Source: Curvibacter gracilis ATCC BAA-807 (GTDB lineage: Bacteria > Pseudomonadota > Gammaproteobacteria > Burkholderiales > Burkholderiaceae_C). From it: a stretch of DNA of 64,000 nucleotides. Both the position numbers and the translations under genes were made by a program. Positions 1-8,707 of the stretch are shown piece by piece; positions within the stretch are counted from its first letter, which is position 1; each line of letters starts with the position of its first letter. The stretch spans positions 62,001 through 126,000 of the forward strand of contig NZ_JADZ01000016.1 in NCBI RefSeq assembly GCF_000518645.1, in the 5' to 3' direction. The notes under the pieces are model-generated. The model was not told the origin of the DNA and did not search any database. It saw nothing but the letters and a program-made list of their open reading frames with translations.

Positions 1-66
1 CCGCTCAACCCCTCTCAACGCCTGTTCAAGGCCAAGCCTAGGCCGAGGGAGACCTGAAACACGGTC

Positions 67-519
67 TCATTGGCAGCTCAGCTTGAACCGCTTTTTTTCA
101 CGGTATTCAGCGACACAGAAGGTGATCTCATCGGGCAGACGCAGCGCCACGCCAACCAAGCCATCGGCATAGGAGCACACGCCGTACTTCCCGTCCGGGA
201 ACGTGCCCTCGAAGCGCCAGCGCTCAGTATTGCCCGTCTTGGTCCGGCGGTATTCCGGCACCAGCACCGCGAGGTTTTCTGGGGGCCCGGCATACAGACT
301 GACCCCCTGAACCTTCAGGGTTTGCGGCTCGGTTGCCGCGATCAACCGGGCACCAGAAGGGAGAGCGGTGTGGCCGGTGGGCGCCACGCTCGCCCGGATG
401 CTGTCCGGGCAGTGCGCCAGGTCTGCGCCTTGTGCAGAAACCGCCAAGCCCAGCAGGGCAGCCCATGGAAGGAATCGTTTCAAGGCGGTGTCACTCGATG
501 ACCGAGAAGGCTTCGGCAT
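67..519 (-). CDS. STY0301-like small secreted protein
   Basis: A 150-residue protein of unknown function. Residues 1 to about 31 form a signal peptide: basic start, hydrophobic stretch FLPWAALLGLAVSAQG, then ADLAHC. The mature part has the pattern I associate with STY0301-family proteins: a first Cys in HCPDSI, a LYAGPPENLAVLVPE segment, a Trp-containing strand, then CSYADGLVGVALRLP and a last Cys pair. The four conserved Cys suggest disulfides in the periplasm. An in-frame start further upstream (759) exists, but the ATG at 519 places the signal peptide at the N-terminus. It stands alone, with about 295 bp of apparently empty sequence before the signal peptidase gene. The family assignment is from memory of its motif pattern; no function is known to me. 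Confidence 0.62.
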   Translation of the reverse strand: MPKPSRSSSDTALKRFLPWAALLGLAVSAQGADLAHCPDSIRASVAPTGHTALPSGARLIAATEPQTLKVQGVSLYAGPPENLAVLVPEYRRTKTGNTERWRFEGTFPDGKYGVCSYADGLVGVALRLPDEITFCVAEYREKKRFKLSCQ

Positions 520-814
520 GGCCCAGGACCTTGGCACCTTCGCGCCAATGGCGGGGCGGTGACATCCCCGAACAATGCTGGCGCAGCGCAGTACACGGCT
601 GGCTGACGACTTTGGCACTTCCGTCCAGGCCCTCAACGTCGGAATAAACGGTTGGCACGAACACCCCCTGATGGGAAGAGAAATCATCCTTGGTGCTTCA
701 GACTGAAATACACCCACTGAAAACTCAGCGGGCAAGATTGATTTGGCCTGGATTAGCAATCAATGATCAAGGGATGCACGGACGCGGCTGGATGACTTTT
801 GGACTTTCACCCCA

Positions 815-1480
815 TCAGAGACGCTGCCCAAAGCGCTCGAAGCGCGGCATCCAATGCCCCAGGATGTCGGCCGACACCAGCACGCCGCGGGCCTGGGCGA
901 TCAGCAAGGCCCTGGGCACGAAGCCGATGTAGCGCGAATCGGCGCTGTTGTCGCGGTTGTCACCCAGCATCAGGTACTGCCCCTCGGGCACGGTGACCGG
1001 GCCGAAACTGGAGCGCGCCGACACGCCCTGCAGCCACTGCACCCGGCGCTGGTGGCCCTGGATGGACTCTGTCAGGCGGGTGGCGGGCCGCTGCACGCCG
1101 GGCTGCACCGGTTCGGTCAAGGCCTCGGCCTGCTCGTAGCGGGCCTGCTCGCCATTGATCCAGAGCACCTCATCGCGCATCTCGACCACATCGCCGGGCA
1201 GGGCCACCAGGCGCTTGATCAGGCGGGTGCCGTCCTGCGGTGACGAGAAGGTGACCACATCGCCGCGCCTCGGCTCGCCCAGGTGGGCCAGCACCACATC
1301 GGTCAGCGGCAGCTTGAGGTCGTAGGCCAGGCGGTTGACCAGCACCACATCGCCCTCCAGCAGGCTGGGGCGCATGGAGCCCGAGGGGATGGGGTTCCAG
1401 TCGGCCACGGCGGTGCGGAACAGGCCGAAGCCGATCAGCAGCAACAGGAAGGAACGGTTGGATCGGAGCCAATGCCACAT
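815..1480 (-). CDS. lepB: Signal peptidase I (second-type LepB)
   Basis: Membrane serine protease that removes signal peptides from exported proteins at the outer face of the inner membrane. Its 221 residues start with one membrane anchor (about 8–25). The Ser box IPSGSMRPSL holds catalytic Ser35, the Lys box GTRLIKRLVALPGD holds catalytic Lys89, and the family box GDNRDNSADSR lies near 173–183. It is shorter than the typical two-anchor LepB of proteobacteria and is not beside lepA or rnc, so it is probably an additional signal peptidase, not the housekeeping copy. It is divergent from the HlyD exporter operon, with 186 bp between the two starts, which could hold both promoters. A link to that exporter is possible but unproven. 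Confidence 0.9.
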   Translation of the reverse strand: MWHWLRSNRSFLLLLIGFGLFRTAVADWNPIPSGSMRPSLLEGDVVLVNRLAYDLKLPLTDVVLAHLGEPRRGDVVTFSSPQDGTRLIKRLVALPGDVVEMRDEVLWINGEQARYEQAEALTEPVQPGVQRPATRLTESIQGHQRRVQWLQGVSARSSFGPVTVPEGQYLMLGDNRDNSADSRYIGFVPRALLIAQARGVLVSADILGHWMPRFERFGQRL

Positions 1481-1666
1481 GGTGTTTTTGCCTTTCTCGG
1501 CAGACCGCCCCTCGGTGGGGCCATTCGTCTGCTCGGCCGCAGTATGGGGCCGGCGCGGTGGGTCAGAACGCCCGGCGCAGCGCGCTTAAGTTTGGGCTAA
1601 GCCACCGCCCCAGCAGCACTTGACATGCATCAAGCCCGCGCCGGGACACGACGACCAGAATGCCCC

Positions 1667-2668
1667 ATGCCCGCCCTTGCCCACCCCTTCAGACACTTCG
1701 CCTGGCGTCTGGCCCTGCCTTGCGGCCTGTTGACGCTGCTGGGCGCCTGCCAGCCCGCCCCTGAGCCCGCCTGGTCAGGCTATGCGGAGGGCGACTATGT
1801 CTACATCGCCGCCCCCGTGGCCGGCACCCTGCGCGCGCTGCCGGTGCAAAAAGGCCAGAACGTGGCGGCCCAGGCCCTGCTGTTCAGTCTGGACGACCAG
1901 CCGGCCCAGGCCGCCCGCGCCGAGGCCGATGCCCGCCTGGACACGGCGCGCCACCAGGCCGACGACAGCGCCAAGGGCCGGCGGCGCGATGAGATCGCCG
2001 TGACCGAAGCCCAGCTGGCCCAGGCCCGCGCCCAGGCCGAGCGGGCGCAGACCGAATGGCAACGCAACCAGCAGCTGGTGAACCAGTCCTTTGTCTCTCG
2101 CTCGCGCCTGGACGACGCGGCCACGGCCGCCCGCCAGGCCCAGGACCGGGTGGATGAGCTGCAGGCAGCCCTGCGCGTGGCCCGGCTGCCGGCCCGCAGC
2201 GACGAGCAGGCGGCCGCCCAGGCCAGCCGCCGCGCCGCCGCCCAAGCCCGCGAGCAGGCCCTGTGGCGCGAGCAGCAAGCACAGCAATACGCCCCGGCCG
2301 CCGGCCTGGTGGCCGACACCTTCTTCCGTGTGGGCGAGTACGTGAATGCCGGGCAGCCCGTGCTGGCCCTGCTGCCCCCCGAGCGGCGCAAGGCCCGTTT
2401 CTACGTGCCCGAGGCGCAGCGCGGCGCGCTGGCCCCGGGGCAGGCCGTGAGCCTGCGCTGCGACGGCTGCGGCGCGCCCATGGCGGCCCGCATCAGCTAC
2501 ATCTCGCCCCAGGCCGAATACACGCCGCCGGTGATCTACTCCAACAGCCAGCGCGCGCGCCTGGTGTTTTTGGTCGAGGCCCTGCCCTCCCCCGCCGATG
2601 CCCTGCGCCTGCCGCCGGGCCAGCCGCTCGATGTGCGCGTGGACGTGAGCGCCGAGGCCAGGCCATGA
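1667..2668 (+). CDS. HlyD-family periplasmic adaptor, predicted lipoprotein
   Basis: Membrane-fusion (adaptor) subunit of an ABC exporter, bridging the inner membrane pump to an outer-membrane channel. The ATG at 1667 gives a 333-residue protein with a lipobox (TLLGAC, Cys28); an ATG at 1625 would add 14 residues with no clear purpose. After the lipidation site come a biotinyl/lipoyl-like segment (IAAPVAGTLRALPVQKGQNV), a long Ala/Gln/Arg-rich coiled coil (about 80–200), a return lipoyl half (PAAGLVADTFFRVGEYVNAG), and a beta-barrel C-terminus. Its stop overlaps the ATPase start (ATGA). The arrangement of adaptor, ATPase and ABC-2 permease resembles the ybhGFS type of drug or cation exporter. 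Outer-membrane and substrate partners are not in the window. Confidence 0.85.
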   Translation: MPALAHPFRHFAWRLALPCGLLTLLGACQPAPEPAWSGYAEGDYVYIAAPVAGTLRALPVQKGQNVAAQALLFSLDDQPAQAARAEADARLDTARHQADDSAKGRRRDEIAVTEAQLAQARAQAERAQTEWQRNQQLVNQSFVSRSRLDDAATAARQAQDRVDELQAALRVARLPARSDEQAAAQASRRAAAQAREQALWREQQAQQYAPAAGLVADTFFRVGEYVNAGQPVLALLPPERRKARFYVPEAQRGALAPGQAVSLRCDGCGAPMAARISYISPQAEYTPPVIYSNSQRARLVFLVEALPSPADALRLPPGQPLDVRVDVSAEARP

Positions 2669-3660
2669 ACCCGGCGCCGGACGGGCAGGACGGGCCGGAC
2701 GCCCCCCGCTGGGCCATCGATGTGCGTGGCCTGACCAAGCGCTACAACGGTCGCGAGGTGGTGCGCCAGGTGAACCTGCAGGTGGCACCTGGGCGCATCT
2801 GCGGCTTTCTGGGGCCGAACGGCAGCGGCAAGACCACCACCATCCGCATGCTGTGCGGGCTGCTCACGCCCGATGCCGGCGAGGGCCAGTGCCTGGGGCT
2901 GGACATCCGGCAGCAGGCCGCGGCCATCAAGCGGCAGGTGGGCTACATGACGCAGAAGTTCGGCCTCTACGAGGACCTGTCGATCCGCGAGAACCTCGAC
3001 TTCGTGGCCCGGCTGTTCGAGCTGGACCGGCGCCGCCAACGGGTCGATCAGGCGCTGGAACGCCTGGGCTTGGCCAGCCGGCAGAAGCAGCTGGCCGGCG
3101 CCCTGTCGGGGGGCTGGAAGCAACGCCTGGCGCTGGCGGCCTGCCTGCTGCACGAGCCCCGCCTGCTCTTGCTGGACGAGCCCACGGCCGGCGTCGACCC
3201 CAAGGCCCGGCGCGACTTCTGGGACGAGATCCACCGCCTGGCCGCCGAGGGCATCACCGTGCTGGTGTCCACCCACTACATGGACGAGGCCGAGCGCTGC
3301 CACGAGCTGGTCTACATCGCCTATGGCGAGGTGCTGGCGCGCGGCACGGCCCCGCAGATCGTGGCCGACTCAGGCCTGTGCGTGTGGTCGGTGCAGGGGC
3401 TGGCGGCCGGCGCCGACCTCACCGCCCTGGTGGCGCCCCTGAAAGCCGCCGAGGGGGTGCTCAGCGTGGCGGCCTTCGGCCAGTCGGTGCATGTGGCGGG
3501 CCGCGACCCGGCCCGGCTGCAGGCGGCGATCGCGCCTTGGCAGCACCGCGCCGACCTGCGCTGGGCGCCGGCCGAGCCCGATCTGGAGGATGTGTTCATC
3601 AGCCTGATCGGGCGGGCGGCCGACAATTTCGGCCCCAACAGCCCCCAGGAGGCCGCATGA
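2665..3660 (+). CDS. ABC exporter ATPase (YbhF/CcmA-like)
   Basis: Cytoplasmic ATPase of the exporter encoded with its neighbours. The 331 residues contain a single nucleotide-binding domain: Walker A GPNGSGKTT (50–58), Q-loop region YMTQKFGLYEDLS, signature LSGGWKQRL (147–155) and Walker B LLLLDEPTAGVDP (167–179), then the switch His in STHYMDEAERC. The signature has Trp where Gln or Glu is common (LSGGWKQ), as in related ABC-2 exporter ATPases. The start at 2665 overlaps the adaptor stop by 4 bp and its own stop overlaps the permease start, so the three are translationally coupled. E. coli YbhF carries two ATPase domains; this protein has only one, so it may work as a homodimer with a homodimeric permease. 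Confidence 0.9.
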   Translation: MNPAPDGQDGPDAPRWAIDVRGLTKRYNGREVVRQVNLQVAPGRICGFLGPNGSGKTTTIRMLCGLLTPDAGEGQCLGLDIRQQAAAIKRQVGYMTQKFGLYEDLSIRENLDFVARLFELDRRRQRVDQALERLGLASRQKQLAGALSGGWKQRLALAACLLHEPRLLLLDEPTAGVDPKARRDFWDEIHRLAAEGITVLVSTHYMDEAERCHELVYIAYGEVLARGTAPQIVADSGLCVWSVQGLAAGADLTALVAPLKAAEGVLSVAAFGQSVHVAGRDPARLQAAIAPWQHRADLRWAPAEPDLEDVFISLIGRAADNFGPNSPQEAA

Positions 3661-4808
3661 ACCACGCCCGCGGCGAACGCCGCTTCAGCCTGGCCCGCAT
3701 GCTGGCCATCTTCATCAAGGAATGCCAGCAGATGCTGCGCGACCGGCCCACCTTTGCCATGGCCGTGGGGGTGCCCATTCTGCAACTGGTGCTGTTCGGC
3801 TACGCCATCAACACCGATCCCAAAGGCCTGCCCACGGCCCTGGTGAGCACCGATGCCAGCCCCATCGCGCGCAGCCTGGTGGCGGCGATGCAGAACACGG
3901 GCTACTTCCACATCACCCGGCAGCCCGCCAGCGAGGGCGAAGGCGATCGCCTGATCGAAGACGGCGAGGTGCAGTTCCTGATCGTGATTGCGCCGGATTT
4001 CTCGCGCCGCCTGGTGCGGGGCGAGCACCCGGCCCTGCTGGTGAGCGTGGACGCCACCGACCCCTCGGCGGCCAGCAACGCCGTGGCGGCCCTGGGCCAG
4101 TTGGCGCCCACGGCCTTGCAGCATGAGCTGGTGGGGCCACTGCAGTCGCTGCGGCCGGGGGCGGCCCCGTTCGAGCTGCGCATCCACAAGCGCTACAACC
4201 CCGAGGGCCTGTCGCGCTACAACATCGTGCCGGGCCTGATCGGCACCATCCTGACCATGACCATGGTGATGCTGACCGGCCTGGCCATGACCCGCGAGCG
4301 CGAACGCGGCACCATGGAGAACCTGCTGGCCACCCCGGTGCGCCCGCTGGAGGTGATGGTGGGCAAGATCCTGCCCTACGTGCTGCTGGGCTATGTGCAG
4401 CTGAGCGTGATCCTGGCGGCGGCCTGGGCCTTGTTCGAGGTGCCCATGGTGGGCAGTTTTGCGCTGCTGATGGCCATGATCGGCCTGTTCATGCTGGCCA
4501 ACCTGGCCGTCGGCTTCACCTTCTCGACCTTGGCACGCAACCAGTTGCAGGCACTGCAGGCGACCTTTTTCTTCTTCCTGCCCTCGATGCTGTTGTCGGG
4601 CTTCATGTTCCCGTTCCGGGGCATGCCGGTGTGGGCCCAGCATGTGGGCGAGGTGCTGCCGCTGACGCACTTCCTGCGCATCGTGCGCGGCATCCTGCTC
4701 AAGGGCAATGGGCTGGCCCAGCTCTGGCCCGAGGTGTGGCCGCTGCTGGCCTTTCTGGGCGTGGCAGGCGCCCTGGCGCTGCTGCGCTATCGGCAGACGC
4801 TGGACTGA
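3657..4808 (+). CDS. ABC-2 type exporter permease
   Basis: Membrane subunit of the exporter, 383 residues. One N-terminal transmembrane helix (PTFAMAVGVPILQLVLFGYA region) is followed by a large periplasmic loop (about 55–185) and then a bundle of five hydrophobic segments. It includes the ABC-2 hallmark stretch RERERGTMENLLATPVRP after the second helix, which is the coupling helix region toward the ATPase, and ends RYRQTLD. The design (1+5 helices with a large external loop) matches YbhS/YhhJ-type permeases. The ATG sits inside the ATPase stop (ATGA). The operon ends here: 13 bp downstream, the convergent xerC gene ends. Substrate unknown. Confidence 0.88.
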   Translation: MNHARGERRFSLARMLAIFIKECQQMLRDRPTFAMAVGVPILQLVLFGYAINTDPKGLPTALVSTDASPIARSLVAAMQNTGYFHITRQPASEGEGDRLIEDGEVQFLIVIAPDFSRRLVRGEHPALLVSVDATDPSAASNAVAALGQLAPTALQHELVGPLQSLRPGAAPFELRIHKRYNPEGLSRYNIVPGLIGTILTMTMVMLTGLAMTRERERGTMENLLATPVRPLEVMVGKILPYVLLGYVQLSVILAAAWALFEVPMVGSFALLMAMIGLFMLANLAVGFTFSTLARNQLQALQATFFFFLPSMLLSGFMFPFRGMPVWAQHVGEVLPLTHFLRIVRGILLKGNGLAQLWPEVWPLLAFLGVAGALALLRYRQTLD

Positions 4809-4821
4809 GCCGCCCCCGGCC

Positions 4822-5829
4822 TCAGCGCTCGGGCTTGCTCTGCGGCTCTTTTTTGGCCGGGCCGCCCTTGCGGGCCCGCGGGTGGGCCGCGTCATACGCC
4901 TTGGCCAGGTGCTGGAAGTCAAGCCGGGTGTAGACCTGGGTGGTGCTGATGTTGGCGTGGCCCAGCAGCTCCTGCACGGCGCGCAGGTCGCCGCTGGACT
5001 GCAGCACATGGCTGGCGAACGAGTGGCGCAGCATGTGCGGGTGCACCGCGGCCGGCAGCCCGGCCTGCAGGCTGCGCCGGCGCAGCCGCTGCCACACCGA
5101 CTGCGGGGTCAGCCGGGTGCCATGGCGCCCCATGAACAGGGCGGGCTGGGTGCTGGCGGCACCGGCGCCCGCGCCGCCGCGCAGCGTCAGCCAGCGTTGC
5201 AGCGCCTGCAGGGCGGCGCGGCCCAGCGGCACGCTGCGCCGCTTGCTGCCCTTGCCCATGACGTGCACCTCGGCCTCGCGCAGATCGACCCAGCCACGTC
5301 CCTGCTGGTGCGCCTCGGCGCTGGCCTGCACGTCCAGCCCCACCAGCTCGCTGACCCGCAGGCCGCAGCCATACAGCAGCTCGACCATGGCGGCATCGCG
5401 CGCCTCCAGCCAGGGGTCGTCGTCGGGGTTGTCGTGTTCGGCCAGTTGCACTGCCGCGTCCACCCCCAGGGCCTTGGGCAAGGGCTTGGGGGACTTGGGC
5501 GCGCGCACATCGGCCACGGGGTTGCTGGTGATCAGCCCTTCGCGCCCCAGCCAGGCGTAGAAACCGCGCCAGGACGACAGCACCAGCGCGATGCTGCGCC
5601 CGCCCAGGCCGGCCCCATGCAGTTGGGCCGCCCAGCGGCGCACCTGGGCCGGGGGCACGGCCGGCAGGGCCAGGCCCGCCGCGTCGGCCAGGCTTTGCAG
5701 GCGGGTCAGGTGCTCGGTGTAGAGGGCCAGGGTGCGGGTGGCCAGGCGCTTCTCGTAGCGCACGTGGTCCAGGTAGCCTTGGACCAGAGGCTGGACCAAG
5801 GGCTGCAGAACGGGCACCGCGGCCTCCAC
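4822..5829 (-). CDS. xerC: Tyrosine recombinase XerC
   Basis: Site-specific recombinase that with XerD resolves chromosome dimers at dif. Length 335 residues if the GTG at 5829 is used; no ATG lies nearby, and the longer open frame upstream runs antisense-like through the neighbouring gene. The N-terminal SAM-like core-binding domain (about 10–110) is followed by the catalytic domain with all expected residues: Arg158 (CGLRVSEL), Lys193 (GKGSK), His265 and Arg268 (HMLRHSF), His291 (LGHANIS) and Tyr300 (VYTRLD). Extra residues after Arg158 (ASAEAHQQGRG) and near 216–230 make it a little longer than E. coli XerC. It follows DUF484 and dapF on the same strand, the classic proteobacterial dapF–yigA–xerC order, with 8 bp after DUF484. 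Confidence 0.93.
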   Translation of the reverse strand: MEAAVPVLQPLVQPLVQGYLDHVRYEKRLATRTLALYTEHLTRLQSLADAAGLALPAVPPAQVRRWAAQLHGAGLGGRSIALVLSSWRGFYAWLGREGLITSNPVADVRAPKSPKPLPKALGVDAAVQLAEHDNPDDDPWLEARDAAMVELLYGCGLRVSELVGLDVQASAEAHQQGRGWVDLREAEVHVMGKGSKRRSVPLGRAALQALQRWLTLRGGAGAGAASTQPALFMGRHGTRLTPQSVWQRLRRRSLQAGLPAAVHPHMLRHSFASHVLQSSGDLRAVQELLGHANISTTQVYTRLDFQHLAKAYDAAHPRARKGGPAKKEPQSKPER

Positions 5830-5837
5830 AGGGCCGC

Positions 5838-6536
5838 TCAGTCGCGCAGACGCGTCAGGGCGGCGCTGGCCAGTTCGGACATGCGCTCCAGGAAGTCGGT
5901 GCCCATGCCGCTGTGGAAGCGCTGCGGGTCGGGCGAGGCCAGCACCAGCATGCCGAAGGCCGGCGAGGCGCTGCCGATGGCGCCCACGCGCAGCGGCAGC
6001 AGGGCCAGCGAGACCACGGCCGCCGGCTCGGCCAGCCACTGCACCGCCTCGAAGCCTGGGTTGGCGCCGCAGAACGGGGCCGTCAGGGACGAGGCGAAGG
6101 TCTTGGCGTCATCGCTCACGCCCAGGGCAAAGGGCTGCTCGGCGTGCGCGGCGGACACGCCCCACACCTTGATGGCCACCTGCGGCACCTGGAACTGGCT
6201 GCGCACATCGGCCGCGATGCGCTCGGGCAGCTCCAGCGGGTTTTCGGTGCGCAGCAGGCCCAGCGCCCAGCGCTGCAGCTTGTCGGCAATGATGGCGTTC
6301 TCGTTGCTGTGCCGGATCATGTCCATGATGCGGCCTTCGAGCGTCTTGATCTTGTCGCGCAGCATCTCGGCCTGGCGCTCTTGCAGGCTGACGGCCCGGT
6401 TGCCATGCGGGCTGGTCATCTGCACGCTGGCCAGCACCTCGGCGTGGCGCTCGAAGAAATCGGGCGAGTTGGCCAGGTAGTTGGCAATGTCGTCTTCGGT
6501 GATCGGGTTCATGCCAGGGGTTTGGATTGCGGTCAT
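5838..6536 (-). CDS. DUF484 (YigA-like) GAF-type protein
   Basis: A conserved 232-residue cytoplasmic protein found between dapF and xerC in many proteobacteria; its molecular role is not established to my knowledge. Visible parts: the N-terminal helix NPITEDDIANYLANSPDFFERHAEVL typical of DUF484 (broken here for length reporting, residues 9–34), a coiled segment LQERQAEMLRDKIKTLEGRI, then a GAF-like fold to the C-terminus. ATGs at 6536 and 6512 are both possible; neither has a strong ribosome-binding site, and I chose the first. It lies 35 bp after dapF and 8 bp before xerC, so the three probably form one transcript. Confidence 0.85.
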   Translation of the reverse strand: MTAIQTPGMNPITEDDIANYLANSPDFFERHAEVLASVQMTSPHGNRAVSLQERQAEMLRDKIKTLEGRIMDMIRHSNENAIIADKLQRWALGLLRTENPLELPERIAADVRSQFQVPQVAIKVWGVSAAHAEQPFALGVSDDAKTFASSLTAPFCGANPGFEAVQWLAEPAAVVSLALLPLRVGAIGSASPAFGMLVLASPDPQRFHSGMGTDFLERMSELASAALTRLRD

Positions 6537-6571
6537 GGGGAGGGCGGGCTCAAGAAGACGGTCAGAAAAAA

Positions 6572-7447
6572 TCAGAGGTGGTCGGGCACATCGATCTGGC
6601 CCTCGAACACGGTCACGGCGGGGCCGGTCATGCGCACGGGCTGGCCCAGGCCGGCCCATTCGATGGTCAGTTGCCCGCCGCGGGTCTGCACGTCGACACG
6701 GGCGTCGAGCAGGCCCAGGCGGATGCCGGCCACCACGGCCGCACAGGCGCCGGTGCCACAGGCCAGGGTTTCGCCCGTGCCACGCTCGAACACGCGCAGG
6801 CGCACCTGGCTGCGCGACACCACCTGCAAAAAGCCCACGTTGACCCGGCGCGGAAAGCGCGGGTGGCTTTCCACCAGGGGGCCTACGCTGGCCACCGGGG
6901 CGGTGTCCACATCGGCCACCAGGGTCACGGCGTGGGGGTTGCCCATGGAGACCACGGCCGCAGCCACCGCATCGAGCGCGGGCTGGCCCGCCAGGGCCAG
7001 GGGCCACAGCTGCCACGCGCCCTCGGGGCGGGCCTGCAGGCCGGTGGCGTCAAAGGGGATGTCGGCCAGCTCGAACACCGGCGCGCCCATGTCGACGGTG
7101 ACGCGGCCATCGGGGTTGAGCACGGGCTCGATGACGCCGGCCCGGGTGTGCACGCGGATCGCGTCCTTGGTGGTCAGGCCTTTGTCGCGCACATAGCGGG
7201 CAAAGCAGCGCGAGCCGTTGCCGCACTGCTCGACCTCGCCGCCGTCGGCGTTGTGGATGATGTATTCGAAATCGATGCCGGGCGCGGGGCTGGGGCGCAC
7301 GGTCAGGATCTGGTCGGCGCCCACGCCGAAGTGGCGGTCGGCCAAGTAGCGGTAGTGCGCCGGGCTCAGGGGCAGGCGGGCGGCGGTCTCGTCGAGCACG
7401 ACGAAATCATTGCCGGCACCCTGCATCTTGGTGAAGCGGATCTGCAT
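6572..7447 (-). CDS. dapF: Diaminopimelate epimerase
   Basis: Cofactor-independent racemase converting LL- to meso-diaminopimelate for lysine and peptidoglycan synthesis. Length 291 residues, normal for DapF. The two-domain fold is marked by [11 protein letters not shown] near the start, the first catalytic cysteine Cys75 in [12 protein letters not shown] and the second, Cys230, in [11 protein letters not shown]. The ATG at 7447 is preceded only 6 nt upstream by GATAAT, so the message may be leaderless (see the separate entry). First gene of the dapF–DUF484–xerC unit. Confidence 0.96.
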   Translation of the reverse strand: MQIRFTKMQGAGNDFVVLDETAARLPLSPAHYRYLADRHFGVGADQILTVRPSPAPGIDFEYIIHNADGGEVEQCGNGSRCFARYVRDKGLTTKDAIRVHTRAGVIEPVLNPDGRVTVDMGAPVFELADIPFDATGLQARPEGAWQLWPLALAGQPALDAVAAAVVSMGNPHAVTLVADVDTAPVASVGPLVESHPRFPRRVNVGFLQVVSRSQVRLRVFERGTGETLACGTGACAAVVAGIRLGLLDARVDVQTRGGQLTIEWAGLGQPVRMTGPAVTVFEGQIDVPDHL

Positions 7448-7453
7448 GCCCCG

Positions 7454-7459
7454 ATTATC
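7454..7459 (-). promoter_or_regulatory. dapF: Candidate -10 box of dapF (leaderless start)
   Basis: GATAAT read on the minus strand, 6 nt before the dapF ATG. At normal -10 to start-site distance, transcription would begin at or next to the A of the ATG. No good -35 hexamer is visible 16–18 bp further upstream. Inference from spacing only. Confidence 0.4.
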
Positions 7460-7504
7460 GGGGCTTCCGGCGCCGCAGCGAAAGCCGGGGCCGCAGACCG
7501 GGGT

Positions 7505-8515
7505 TCACTCCAGGGTGATGTGGGCGGCTTTCACCACCTCGGCCCATTTGAGGCGGTTGGCCTTGACGGTGGCCTTGAACTGCTCGGGGTTCTCCAGGCG
7601 CACGCTGTTGCCCGCCCCCTCGAGCTTGGCCTTGACCTCGGGGTTCTCCAGCACCGCCTGCACCGCACTGTTGAGGCGCTGCACGGTGCGCGCATCGGTG
7701 CCCTTGGGGGCAAAGATGCCGAACCAGATCGAGCTGTCGAAGCCCTTGGTGCCGGGCAGGCCGCTTTCGGCGATGGTGGGCACCTCGGACACCGCGCCCA
7801 CGCGCTTGGCAGTGGTCACGCCCAGCAGGCGCACCTTGCCGGCCTTGTACTGGTTCAACACGGTCTGCACCTGGTTCATGATGCAGCAGGTCTCGCCACG
7901 CAGCACCGCGGTCATGGCCTCGGGGCCGCCCTTGTACGGCACGTGGATCATGTCCAGGCCGACCCGCGAGTTGAACTCGGCAAAGGCCATGTGGGTGCCG
8001 GTGCCGTTGCCGGTAGAGGCAAAGTTGTACTTGCCGGGGTTGGCCTTGACCAGATCGACGAACTCCTTGAGCGTCTTCACGTTGATCACATCGGGGTTGA
8101 TGGTGAGCACATTGGACACGTCCAGCACCGGGGCCACCGGCACGAAGTCGTTCTCGACATCGAACGACAGCTTCTTGTACAGCGCCGCATTGCTGCCATG
8201 GGTGGCCGCGGTGCCGAACACCAGGGTGTAGCCATCGGGCTTGGCCCGGGCCACATACTCGCTGGCGATGTTGCCGGCCGCACCGGCCTTGTAGTCGATC
8301 ACCACGGGCTGGCCCAGTTGCTTGCCCAGGGGCTCCTGGATGTGGCGTGCCACCACATCGACACCCGAACCGGCCGGAAAGGTCATCACCAGGGTCAGCG
8401 GGTGTTGCGGCCAGTCGCCGCCCTGGGCCAGCGCGGACCCGGCCACGCCCAGCAGGCCGGCGGCCAGCCAGCTCAGGCCGTGCCGCAACAAGGATGGGCG
8501 AAAGGTTTCTGTCAT
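7505..8515 (-). CDS. Bug/TctC-family periplasmic binding protein
   Basis: Periplasmic solute-binding protein of the tripartite tricarboxylate transporter (Bug) family, greatly expanded in Burkholderiales. Of its 336 residues, about 31 form a signal peptide (SWLAAGLLGVAGSALAQ). The mature protein has the family marks: PLTLVMTFPAGSGVDVVAR, the GAAGNIASEYVARAKPDGYTL turn, a FASTGNGTGTHMAF segment and VPYKGGPEAMTAVLRG, then FGIFAPKGTD near the C-terminus. A GGGAGAG ribosome-binding site lies just before the ATG. No tctA or tctB membrane genes are adjacent, so it is an orphan binding protein, as most Bug genes are. Ligand unknown; Bug proteins usually bind small carboxylates or amino acids. Confidence 0.9.
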   Translation of the reverse strand: MTETFRPSLLRHGLSWLAAGLLGVAGSALAQGGDWPQHPLTLVMTFPAGSGVDVVARHIQEPLGKQLGQPVVIDYKAGAAGNIASEYVARAKPDGYTLVFGTAATHGSNAALYKKLSFDVENDFVPVAPVLDVSNVLTINPDVINVKTLKEFVDLVKANPGKYNFASTGNGTGTHMAFAEFNSRVGLDMIHVPYKGGPEAMTAVLRGETCCIMNQVQTVLNQYKAGKVRLLGVTTAKRVGAVSEVPTIAESGLPGTKGFDSSIWFGIFAPKGTDARTVQRLNSAVQAVLENPEVKAKLEGAGNSVRLENPEQFKATVKANRLKWAEVVKAAHITLE

Positions 8516-8694
8516 GTGGGCTCTCCCGAAATATCAGCCAGGGGTGAAAAATGAACTGCCGCATTGTGACCAGATGCTCATGCCGCACAGGTCTTTGCTT
8601 ATGCCACGCCAGGCGCGTGCAAGCGCCGTGCCGGCCCCGGTGGCCTGGGGGAAACCCCAGTCCTGAAGGTGTCAGTGCCCGCAGCAGCGCTGCC

Positions 8695-8700
8695 GATAAT
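8695..8700 (+). promoter_or_regulatory. Candidate -10 box of Nudix–MBL gene
   Basis: GATAAT with 7 nt to the ATG at 8708, the same geometry as dapF and the DUF4143 ATPase. It favours 8708 over the ATG at 8699, which would lie inside the box. Inference only. Confidence 0.35.
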
Positions 8701-8707
8701 GGCCCGC

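Noticed and set aside
1625-1666. Upstream ATG start for the HlyD-type gene.
   Set aside because: It would place 14 polar residues before the signal sequence and spoil the lipobox; the ATG at 1667 is better.
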